Shown here: piece after piece, positions 26,226-33,876 of the stretch
Position numbering within the stretch: position 1 is the first letter of the stretch
Layout: every line of letters starts with the position of its first letter
Source: an uncultured Candidatus Melainabacteria bacterium
Lineage (GTDB): Bacteria; Cyanobacteriota; Vampirovibrionia; Gastranaerophilales; Gastranaerophilaceae
Direction of reading: 5' to 3'
Assembly (NCBI GenBank): GCA_934717855.1
Contig: CAKUZI010000002.1
Coordinates: forward strand, 142,512-206,511
DNA length: 64,000 bases
Translations under genes and position numbers: made by a program
The notes under the pieces: generated by a model
Seen by the model: the letters and a program-made list of their open reading frames with translations, nothing else
Databases searched by the model: none
Told to the model about the DNA's origin: nothing

Positions 26226-26975
26226 ATGTTAAATCAATTTTCAAGAACAGAATTATTAATCGGGAATGAGGGGATAGAAAAACTTTCTAAATCCAGAGTT
26301 GCAGTATTTGGAATTGGCGGAGTTGGAGCATATGCAGTAGAAGCTTTGGTCAGAAGCGGGCTGGGAACAATCGATATAATAGATGATGATAAAGTTTGTA
26401 TAACAAATTTAAACAGACAACTCTATGCAACACATAAAACTGTCGGGAAGTATAAAGTTGATATTGCAAAAGAACGAATTTTGGATATTAATCCGAATTG
26501 CATAGTTAATACATATCAAACTTTTTACACTCCGACAACAGAAAATCAGTTTGATTTTTCTCAATATGATTATGTAATTGATGCAATTGATACGGTTGTT
26601 GGGAAACTTTCATTAATAGAAAAAACAAAATTGGCAAATACTCCTATTATTTGTGCCATGGGTGCTGGAAACAAACTAGATCCGACAAAATTTGAAGTTG
26701 CAGACATTTCCAAAACATCGGTTTGTCCGCTAGCTAAAGTAATTCGAACAGAACTTCGCAAACGAAGAATTAAAGGGGTGAAAGTTGTTTATTCAAAAGA
26801 AATACCAATTAAACCCAAAGAAAATATGTCAATAAGTTATGAAAAAAATTGTGTTTCTACTCCTGACACAAGAAAAAATACGATTAAGCGCCAAGTCCCT
26901 GGCAGTACTTCATTTGTACCGCCGGTTGTCGGGTTGATTATAGCAGGAGAAGTTATAAAAGATTTGATAAAATAA
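26226..26975 (+). CDS. tcdA: tRNA threonylcarbamoyladenosine dehydratase
   Basis: A 249-residue E1-like (ThiF/MoeB fold) ATP-dependent enzyme. It has the nucleotide-binding GIGGVGAYAVEALVRSGLG, IDDDKVCITNLNRQ, and a C-terminal QVPGSTSFVPPVVGL typical of TcdA/CsdL. It cyclises t6A37 of tRNAs to ct6A. A later Cys-containing SVCPLAKV segment fits the catalytic part of this branch. ATG 26226 has AAGAGG upstream. Confidence 0.88.
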   Translation: MLNQFSRTELLIGNEGIEKLSKSRVAVFGIGGVGAYAVEALVRSGLGTIDIIDDDKVCITNLNRQLYATHKTVGKYKVDIAKERILDINPNCIVNTYQTFYTPTTENQFDFSQYDYVIDAIDTVVGKLSLIEKTKLANTPIICAMGAGNKLDPTKFEVADISKTSVCPLAKVIRTELRKRRIKGVKVVYSKEIPIKPKENMSISYEKNCVSTPDTRKNTIKRQVPGSTSFVPPVVGLIIAGEVIKDLIK

Positions 26976-26983
26976 ATTAATTA

Positions 26984-27013
26984 AAAAAGCCTCCCAATAA
27001 AGAGAGGCTTTTT
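26984..27013. terminator. Bidirectional terminator
   Basis: A 10-bp stem AAAAAGCCTC / GAGGCTTTTT with a 10-base loop between tcdA and the convergent permease gene. Confidence 0.88.
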
Positions 27014-27034
27014 GTGTTTAATTTTTAAACATAT

Positions 27035-28363
27035 TTAGTGCAAAAATCTTAAATAAACGTATACAGAACTTATTGCCAATGAAATAATCATTGTTAGAAT
27101 ACCATATTTTAAGAATTTCATAAACGGAATAGGATACCCGTTATGAGCAGAAGTTTCAGATACAATTACGTTTGCGGCTGCTCCGATAATTGTCATGTTT
27201 CCACCTAAACAAGCACCCAATGATAAACACCACCATAAAGGATATGTGTATTCACCACCCATGGTTTTTTGAATTTCTAATAACATTGGCGTCATAGTTG
27301 CAGTGTACGGAATATTATCAATTACTCCGGAAATAAAACCGGAAGCCCAAAGAATAATCATTGCAGTTGCTTCTTGAGATCCTTTTGTTACTGCTAAAAT
27401 CCATTTTGCCATTAAAGCAATACCGCCGGTAGCTTCCAAACCACCGATTATAATAAATAATCCGATAAAGAAGAAAATAGTATTCCATTCTACATCGCAC
27501 AATATATCTTTAGGCTTTTCAAATAGCAACAAGAAACTTGCGCCTAACATAGCTGTAACACAGGTTTCGATATGAGTTACATCGTGTAGAATAAAACCTA
27601 AAATCACTAATAATAAAACAATTCCGCTTCTTATCATTAGAGGGAAATCTGTAATTGTTTTGCTATTGTCGAGATTCGCAACAGCCTGCATTTTTTCAGG
27701 AGTTGTTTTTAAAGATTTTCTAAATATAAATATCATTAAAGATACTATAACTGCCAATATTACGACAATTACAACAGTAAGTTCGTTTAAAAAATCCATA
27801 AAAGATAAGCCTGCTGCGCTTCCAATAATAATATTTGGAGGATCGCCAATTAATGTTGCTGTTCCGCCGATATTTGAAGAAAATATTTCTGTAATCAAAA
27901 ACGGTAACGGATTAATATCTAATTGTTTTGCAATAAAGAAAGTAACCGGCATGATTAGAATAACTGTTGTTACGTTGTCTAAAAATGCAGAAGTTACAGC
28001 AGTAAAAACACCTAGTGTTAATAAAACAAGTTTAGGGTGTCCTTTTGTAAATCTTAAAAGTTCATTTGCAATCCAATTAAACATTCCGCTTCGAGTCGCA
28101 ATACTTACAATAATCATCATTGATACAAGCAAAAATATTACGTTAAAATCAACAAAATTAATAAAATAGTGTGGGTTGATTACTCCGTCAACTACTTTAG
28201 TTTGACTAACAAGGCCTAACAGGATAGTAATACCTGCTCCTAAAAGAGCAATTGTAACTTTTGGAATTTTTTCAAGCGCAATAAAAACATATGCAATAAG
28301 TAGAATTGTTGCCGAAACAATTACACCATGCGCCTGAACAAGTTCTAAAAAATGTTCTAACAT
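27035..28363 (-). CDS. ArsB/NhaD-superfamily permease
   Basis: A 442-residue protein with 11-12 membrane segments. The signature SSNIGGTATLIGDPPNIIIGS (about residues 155-175) and the repeat-like SLGACLGGNMTIIGAAANVI near the C terminus are typical of the ion transporter superfamily that includes ArsB, NhaD and the P protein. The ion is not certain: Na+/H+ exchange and anion transport are both known in this group. AAGGAG supports the start. Confidence 0.85.
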   Translation of the reverse strand: MLEHFLELVQAHGVIVSATILLIAYVFIALEKIPKVTIALLGAGITILLGLVSQTKVVDGVINPHYFINFVDFNVIFLLVSMMIIVSIATRSGMFNWIANELLRFTKGHPKLVLLTLGVFTAVTSAFLDNVTTVILIMPVTFFIAKQLDINPLPFLITEIFSSNIGGTATLIGDPPNIIIGSAAGLSFMDFLNELTVVIVVILAVIVSLMIFIFRKSLKTTPEKMQAVANLDNSKTITDFPLMIRSGIVLLLVILGFILHDVTHIETCVTAMLGASFLLLFEKPKDILCDVEWNTIFFFIGLFIIIGGLEATGGIALMAKWILAVTKGSQEATAMIILWASGFISGVIDNIPYTATMTPMLLEIQKTMGGEYTYPLWWCLSLGACLGGNMTIIGAAANVIVSETSAHNGYPIPFMKFLKYGILTMIISLAISSVYVYLRFLH

Positions 28364-28427
28364 ATAAATCTCCTTCTTTTTATGCAGAAATTATATCACA
28401 CAGGATTTTTATATGCAAAATATTATT

Positions 28428-29459
28428 TTATTCCGGCAAAACATATTCGCAATCTAAAATTCGTCTTGGCGCATCCCAAGCGGTAATTTTAAATTCAGAA
28501 TCCGGAGGAAGTATAAATGTTGAATTAGCGCCTTTATTAGAATCAATTTGTGTTAATCGACGACAATCAAAACCTTTTGTATGTTTTGGAAGTTTTATTC
28601 TCATTATATATCCACTACTTTTGTGTGGCTTATCCAAAAGCAATGGATCTACAGATGCTAACTCAGTATCATAGTTTCTTGCAGTAGAAACAAAACCTTT
28701 ATCTATTATTGTATCACCGATTTCAAGTTCATCTAATTCGTTAAAATCGAATTGTTTAAAATCATCGTACAATTGATGTGTTCGCACTCCTCTAAACACA
28801 TAAACATCTTCTTCTAATGGTTTTGCATCATTGATTAAATGAATTAGCCGAGCAACATTATCATTATTTGACAAACTTTCACCATTTCTGAGAGGTGTAT
28901 TAATTTGGTTATAATTTTTCATAAAATATAATACAGCATCAACATCTTCGGTATTCATCTCTCTTAAATCAGCCGGAATATTGGCATCAGAATATCGTCT
29001 AACATTTTTCATTCTAAAATCTAAATATTTTTTGAATTCTTCCCAATCGCTTTCATTATATAAAGGAACCACGTTTTCAAAATTTTCATTTGGTTTTTCT
29101 TTACCATCCCTAAAAGCCTTAAAATACGCCACGATTTTCTTTCTGAGTTGTTTTTCTTTTTCTATATTTTCTTTTACAATCGTGAATTGCTTATAATTTT
29201 CAGGATTATAATCCGGTTTCAAATTTTGCGAGTCTATAGAGGTTATTGTATTTTTATGATTTCTGCCTCTTGCAATCAAAATTCCGGCAATTGCAATGCT
29301 TGCGACAGCAACAGCTCCTATCAACATACTTTTGTGAGAATTCTGTTGTTTGTCTTTTGCTGGTTGAACAGGCACAGTTCTTTCTTCAGGTTTCTGACTG
29401 CAAGAAACCGATTTTGCCACAATCTGATTATTTAATATCCCTATACTTGGCATGCTCAT
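28428..29459 (-). CDS. Membrane-anchored ADP-ribosyltransferase-like protein, catalytic Glu missing
   Basis: A 343-residue protein with a short N-terminal region, one membrane helix (about residues 45-64) and a C-terminal ART-like domain (about 210-343). The R-S-E class landmarks are YVFRGVR (NAD-binding Arg) and KGFVSTA (Ser-Thr strand). At the third landmark, where ExE should precede a (F/V)LLPP strand, the sequence reads NSTFILPPDSEF, with no Glu. It is therefore either inactive or diverged. No ribosome binding site is clear before ATG 29459. Function and target unknown. Confidence 0.65.
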   Translation of the reverse strand: MSMPSIGILNNQIVAKSVSCSQKPEERTVPVQPAKDKQQNSHKSMLIGAVAVASIAIAGILIARGRNHKNTITSIDSQNLKPDYNPENYKQFTIVKENIEKEKQLRKKIVAYFKAFRDGKEKPNENFENVVPLYNESDWEEFKKYLDFRMKNVRRYSDANIPADLREMNTEDVDAVLYFMKNYNQINTPLRNGESLSNNDNVARLIHLINDAKPLEEDVYVFRGVRTHQLYDDFKQFDFNELDELEIGDTIIDKGFVSTARNYDTELASVDPLLLDKPHKSSGYIMRIKLPKHTKGFDCRRLTQIDSNKGANSTFILPPDSEFKITAWDAPRRILDCEYVLPE

Positions 29460-29498
29460 GTGTCAATAAAAACGCCTGAAAAAATTTTTTTGCTATTT

Positions 29499-29759
29499 TT
29501 AAACAAATTCCATATTATTTAGTGAAAAATCAGAAATTAAATTATTTATATCTGTGGATTTGTTTTTAAAACTTAACATCCCGCTCGGATATTCTTGAAA
29601 ATGATAAACAGACGCTAATACTGCAAATTTCATTGCTTCAAACACATTCAAATCAGATAGGTCAACAGTAATAAATTCACAATTATGCGTTTTTACGAAA
29701 GATTTAAAATCTTCTATTCCATTATTTGTTTTTACTTTATAATTAATCTTGGTTTTCAT
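29499..29759 (-). CDS. Small unknown protein
   Basis: An 86-residue protein with mixed helix and strand (ITVDLSDLNVFEAMKFAVLASVYHF), no signal peptide and no membrane segment. The layout slightly recalls STAS-like domains, but no landmark is firm. The first ATG is 29759 without a clear ribosome site; a TTG at 29786 could extend it. It lies between the ART-like gene and kdsD. Confidence 0.5.
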   Translation of the reverse strand: MKTKINYKVKTNNGIEDFKSFVKTHNCEFITVDLSDLNVFEAMKFAVLASVYHFQEYPSGMLSFKNKSTDINNLISDFSLNNMEFV

Positions 29760-29854
29760 ACTAAAAAACACGAGCAAATTTAACAAAAATTAAATATTTT
29801 TAAGTAATTTAATACATTTATAGGATATTTATTATATAATTTTCTCAGGGGAGA

Positions 29855-30850
29855 ATGGAAATGGAAACAGTAATGATGGATAGAAACTCGATTAATGACT
29901 TAGCAAAAAATGTTTTAGATATTGAAGCTCAATCAATTCTTAGATTAAAAGACAATATTGGAGAAGAATTTGATAAAGCTATTGATATTTTATATAACTG
30001 TAAAGGACGTGTAATTATTACAGGTATGGGAAAATCAGGATTAATAGGCAGAAAAATTGCTGCAACTCTTACTTCCACAGGTACTCCTTCATATTTTTTA
30101 CATCCTGCAGAAAGTACTCACGGAGATTCCGGAATTATTACACGAAACGATGTTGTAATTGCGATTTCGAACAGTGGAGAAACACAAGAATTATTAAATC
30201 TTTTGCCATTAATTAAAAGATTTGGCGTAACAATGATTGGGATGACCGGAAATATGAATTCGACTTTGTCGCATTCTTCAGATGTAACCCTTGATATTTC
30301 TGTAGAAAAAGAAGCTTGTCCATTAAATAAAGCTCCAACTGCAAGTACAACTGCAACTCTTGCAATGGGAGATGCTCTGGCGGTATGTTTGCTTGAAAAA
30401 CGTGGGTTTACTAAGGAAGACTTTTTAATTTTCCATCCATCAGGAGCTTTAGGAAAAGGTTTTACATACAAAGTTGCAGATTTAATGTTAACAGAGCCGG
30501 AAAAACTTCCTATTGCAAAAGAAAACGATAGCTTTGCAGATGTAATTGAATTGATTTCTGAAAAGAAACTCGGAATGGCTATGATTGTAAATGATTTAGG
30601 TGTTTTGACCGGCGTTTTAACTGATGGAGATATTAGAAGAACTTTAATTAAATACCAAAATATCAGACCGCTTCTTGCAAAAGATGTTATGTCTGTAAAT
30701 CCAAAACATATTTCTAAAAAAGATTACGGTGCAAGCGCTTTGAACTTGATGGAAAAATTCTCAATTACTGCTCTTGCGGTTGTTGATGACAAAAATAAAC
30801 CAATTGGAGTTATTCATATTCACGATTTATTAAGGGCTGGAGTTGCGTAA
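29855..30850 (+). CDS. kdsD: Arabinose-5-phosphate isomerase
   Basis: A 331-residue protein with an N-terminal SIS domain (GRVIITGMGKSGLIGRKIAAT, AESTHGDSGII, ISNSGETQELL) and two C-terminal CBS domains, the standard KdsD/KpsF layout. It converts ribulose-5-P to arabinose-5-P, the first step towards KDO of lipopolysaccharide. GGGGAG precedes the ATG. kdsC follows with only 1 base between, so the two KDO genes are co-transcribed. Confidence 0.95.
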   Translation: MEMETVMMDRNSINDLAKNVLDIEAQSILRLKDNIGEEFDKAIDILYNCKGRVIITGMGKSGLIGRKIAATLTSTGTPSYFLHPAESTHGDSGIITRNDVVIAISNSGETQELLNLLPLIKRFGVTMIGMTGNMNSTLSHSSDVTLDISVEKEACPLNKAPTASTTATLAMGDALAVCLLEKRGFTKEDFLIFHPSGALGKGFTYKVADLMLTEPEKLPIAKENDSFADVIELISEKKLGMAMIVNDLGVLTGVLTDGDIRRTLIKYQNIRPLLAKDVMSVNPKHISKKDYGASALNLMEKFSITALAVVDDKNKPIGVIHIHDLLRAGVA

Positions 30851-30851
30851 G

Positions 30852-31319
30852 ATGAAGATTAAACTTGTTGCTTTTGATGTTGACGGAGTAATGACTGACG
30901 GTAGTATTACTTACGACGAAAACGGTGTTGAATATAAAACTTTTAATGCGAAAGACGGGCATGGGATAGTTAGTCTTAACAAAGCCGGAATTATTACTGC
31001 AATTATTACTGGCAGAAAAAATGGCACTGTAGAACATCGTGCAGAAAATTTAAAAATAAAAGAACTTTTTCAGGGTTCTAAAAACAAGATTGCAGATTTA
31101 GAAAAAATAATGCAAAAATATGGAATTACTTTCGAAGAAGTTGCTTATATGGGAGACGATATTCCAGATATTTGCATTTTAGAAAAAGTTGCACTTAAAG
31201 GTTGTCCTGCTGATGCGGTTGATGAAGTAAAAGAAATTGCAAACTTTGTTTCTTCCAAAAATGGCGGACGTGGTGCAGTTAGAGAATTTTGTGATTACAT
31301 ATTAAAAGAGGGGAAATAG
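30852..31319 (+). CDS. kdsC: KDO-8-phosphate phosphatase
   Basis: A 155-residue HAD phosphatase without a cap domain, as in KdsC. Motif I is AFDVDGVMTDG, motif II lies in ITGR, and motif III is YMGDDIPD. It removes phosphate from KDO-8-P. ATG 30852 is preferred to an upstream TTG. Pairs with kdsD upstream; queD follows after one base. kdsA and kdsB are not in the window. Confidence 0.93.
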   Translation: MKIKLVAFDVDGVMTDGSITYDENGVEYKTFNAKDGHGIVSLNKAGIITAIITGRKNGTVEHRAENLKIKELFQGSKNKIADLEKIMQKYGITFEEVAYMGDDIPDICILEKVALKGCPADAVDEVKEIANFVSSKNGGRGAVREFCDYILKEGK

Positions 31320-31320
31320 A

Positions 31321-31683
31321 ATGTTTGAAATTAAAACACAAGCGTTTTTTGCCGCAGCACATCATTTGTTAAATTATGAAGGCGAATGCGAAAATCAACA
31401 CGGTCATAACTGGATGGTTGAAGTTTTTGTAAAGGGTGACACTTTAGACAAAAGCAACATTTTGATGGATTATAAAGTTTTGAAAAAAGAATTAAAAACA
31501 GTTCTTGATATGTTGGATCATAAAGATTTGAACGCTTTACCTGAATTTAAAGGTGAAAGTCCGTCAAGCGAAATGATTTCAATGTTTATTTATAACAAAT
31601 TAAAAGAAAGAGTTGTTCAACTAAGCAAAGTAACTGTTTGGGAAACTCAAACTTCTTGCTGTAGTTATTTTGAGGAAGAGTAA
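31321..31683 (+). CDS. queD: 6-carboxy-tetrahydropterin synthase (QueD)
   Basis: A 120-residue member of the PTPS/QueD family that makes 6-carboxytetrahydropterin for queuosine. Zinc-binding His residues are in AAAHHL and HGH; the catalytic Cys is in GECENQHGH; LDHKDLN and a C-terminal TVWETQT complete the active site. It is third in an operon with kdsD and kdsC, which do a different job. No terminator is seen after it. Confidence 0.92.
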   Translation: MFEIKTQAFFAAAHHLLNYEGECENQHGHNWMVEVFVKGDTLDKSNILMDYKVLKKELKTVLDMLDHKDLNALPEFKGESPSSEMISMFIYNKLKERVVQLSKVTVWETQTSCCSYFEEE

Positions 31684-31813
31684 ATTCAGCAGTTAGGCAA
31701 CTAAGAAGTTAGACAGCTATTTTTTTGAAGTCAATAAGTCGATAAGGCAATAGGACGATAAGTCCAAAGCAGAAAAAGTTGTTTTGATTGACAGTTACAA
31801 TGAAAATGAGAGT

Positions 31814-31840
31814 AGTAGGTTGGACTTTCTAACCCAACAA
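31814..31840. repeat. GTAGGTTGG...AACCCAAC element
   Basis: A short imperfect hairpin of the GTAGGTTGG / CCCAAC kind, resembling repeats scattered between genes in many bacteria. The rest of the 202-base gap 31684-31885 has short AAGTCGATA- and TTAGGCAACTAAG-type repeats and no gene. Confidence 0.4.
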
Positions 31841-31885
31841 CATAAATACATAAATTTAGTAAGTTAAATCGGAGAAAAGGGAAAA

Positions 31886-32731
31886 ATGAATTTAATACAA
31901 GCAATATTAATGGGAATAGTACAGGGATTGAGCGAATTTTTACCTATATCAAGTTCCGCTCATTTGGTTTTTACATCAAATTTTTACAAGGTTATGAAAA
32001 ATATTCCCATTGTGCAAAGTTCTAGTGAAGAAGTTTTCTTTGATATTATGGTTCACCTTGGAACTTTAATTGCTGTTTTGATTTTCTTCCGTAAAGATAT
32101 TGTAAAAATTTTAAAAGCTATGTGGCATGCCTTAAAAACAAAAGATTGGTCCGATAAAGAAGCAAAACTCGGTTTATTTATTATGGCAGGTACTGTTATT
32201 ACTGTTATTTTAGCTTTACCTATTAACGAAATTGCAGAAAAATTAGTTTACAAACCTGCGATTGTCGGTGGTTTGTTGTTTATAACAGGGTTTACTCTTT
32301 TATACAGTGAATACAAATCTAAAAAAATTGAAGCTAAAACAGATAATGTTGATTTAAAAACCTCTATTTTAATCGGTTTAGCTCAAGGTTTGGCCGCTCT
32401 TCCAGGATTTTCTCGTTCAGGCTGGACAATTGCAACAGGTTTGTTTATGGGGCTTGATAGGGTTACGGCTGCAAGGTATTCATTTTTGTTAAGTATTCCT
32501 ATTATTCTTGGGGCTTCTATGGTTTATCCGCTGGTAAAAATAGATGTTGCTGAAGCAATTGGCTATAACTGGACGGCTATTTTAGTTGGAACTGTTGTTT
32601 CAGGTATAACAGGCTACTTATGTATTAAATATTTTATGAAATTTATATCAAAATTTTCACTTGCAATATTCGGATATTACTGTATTCTTGCGGGTATTGC
32701 AACTGCAATATTCTTTAGTATTTTCAGCTAA
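31886..32731 (+). CDS. uppP: Undecaprenyl-diphosphatase
   Basis: A 281-residue inner-membrane enzyme (BacA family) that recycles the lipid carrier of peptidoglycan and O-antigen. Both active-site segments are visible: GIVQGLSEFLPISSSAHL near the N terminus and ALPGFSRSGWTIATGLFMGLDR about residues 171-192. About eight membrane segments. GGAG precedes the ATG. Confidence 0.95.
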   Translation: MNLIQAILMGIVQGLSEFLPISSSAHLVFTSNFYKVMKNIPIVQSSSEEVFFDIMVHLGTLIAVLIFFRKDIVKILKAMWHALKTKDWSDKEAKLGLFIMAGTVITVILALPINEIAEKLVYKPAIVGGLLFITGFTLLYSEYKSKKIEAKTDNVDLKTSILIGLAQGLAALPGFSRSGWTIATGLFMGLDRVTAARYSFLLSIPIILGASMVYPLVKIDVAEAIGYNWTAILVGTVVSGITGYLCIKYFMKFISKFSLAIFGYYCILAGIATAIFFSIFS

Positions 32732-32843
32732 TTGGGCAAGTGATAATTAATGTAAAAAAATGTAAAATTGGGATTAATGAAATAACAAAAAATATTATTT
32801 ACGGTCGTTGTATGTACGGCATTGATTTGTGTGTGGAGTAAAA

Positions 32844-33875
32844 ATGATTTTACCAATTAATAATGTAGAAAATAAAATAAACTTTTCTGCCAATGGCAAA
32901 GACGAAAAGTCCAAAGCTCTTGCGTACAATCATGATACTCTTTTGAAAGACAATCTTGCCACTCGCACATATATCGGAATAGATAAAATTTCCAATGCTT
33001 TTACGGTTTATCCTGCTAAAGGTTTAAAAGGGAGTAAGAACGCCAATTTTTATGAGTTTTTAACAATGGGAACTGTACCATATTTGATTGGTAGTGCCAT
33101 GTTAATGGGAGTATTCAATTTAGCAAACAAACATTTTTCAAATTTTGCAAATACAAAAGCTTCTGCCTTAGGCCAAAAAATGGCATTAGGAGTTTTATTT
33201 TACGGCTTAACTAAAAATATTTCAAAATCGTTTATTAGTAAACCTGTTCAAATGTTTACCGGAATAAATACCGAAAGACCTTATGCAAAAGTAATTTACG
33301 AATTACCGGAAGATGTAAACGACACAGATATTATTAGTATTGAGCATCATAAAGTTTTTGAGAGTGTAGAATTTCCTCGTTGGGATTTATTATATGGCGA
33401 TGAAGCCAAAGGTGAAAAACGTAATTACAGATATGATAAAATTGCCAAAAAACTCGGAATGGGCGAAAACTTAAACGATTCTGACCAAGAAGTTAAACCA
33501 AGAATAAAAGAAATTGTTATTAAAGAAAATCTTGCTAAAACAATGTCTTCTTACCTTTGGGCTGGAACAGGTGTTGCTCTAGCATTCCAAAAGCCGTGGG
33601 AAGATTTCTTTAAGGTTATGACTTTCAAATTCTGGAAAGGTAAAGAGTTCTTAAAAACTATAGAGTCTTTTGGTCGAAATTTAGTAAAAAGTGCAAAATC
33701 TCTATACGTAGGCGAGGGGCATGGAATTGAAAAACATGCCGGAAAAGCTTTACTTGGAATATCAGTTCTTTCAACAGTTTTAGGAGTTGCAAATACTTTA
33801 TCAAGCTCACACAAACCATCAAAAGTTAGTGCCTCTGATGTAATTAACAAAAACGAAAAGTATGTGGTAAATTAA
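32844..33875 (+). CDS. Unknown membrane protein, first gene of a GH13-linked operon
   Basis: A 343-residue protein of no family I recognise. It starts MILPINNVENKINFSANG and has two hydrophobic stretches (about residues 75-125), a middle region with FPRWDLLYGDEA, another hydrophobic piece (SSYLWAGTGVALAF) and a C-terminal one (ALLGISVLSTVLGVAN). Order and spacing of these elements match the next gene, so the two are probably related. ATG 32844 has GGAG upstream. Only 1 base separates it from the next gene. Confidence 0.7.
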   Translation: MILPINNVENKINFSANGKDEKSKALAYNHDTLLKDNLATRTYIGIDKISNAFTVYPAKGLKGSKNANFYEFLTMGTVPYLIGSAMLMGVFNLANKHFSNFANTKASALGQKMALGVLFYGLTKNISKSFISKPVQMFTGINTERPYAKVIYELPEDVNDTDIISIEHHKVFESVEFPRWDLLYGDEAKGEKRNYRYDKIAKKLGMGENLNDSDQEVKPRIKEIVIKENLAKTMSSYLWAGTGVALAFQKPWEDFFKVMTFKFWKGKEFLKTIESFGRNLVKSAKSLYVGEGHGIEKHAGKALLGISVLSTVLGVANTLSSSHKPSKVSASDVINKNEKYVVN

Positions 33876-33876
33876 T

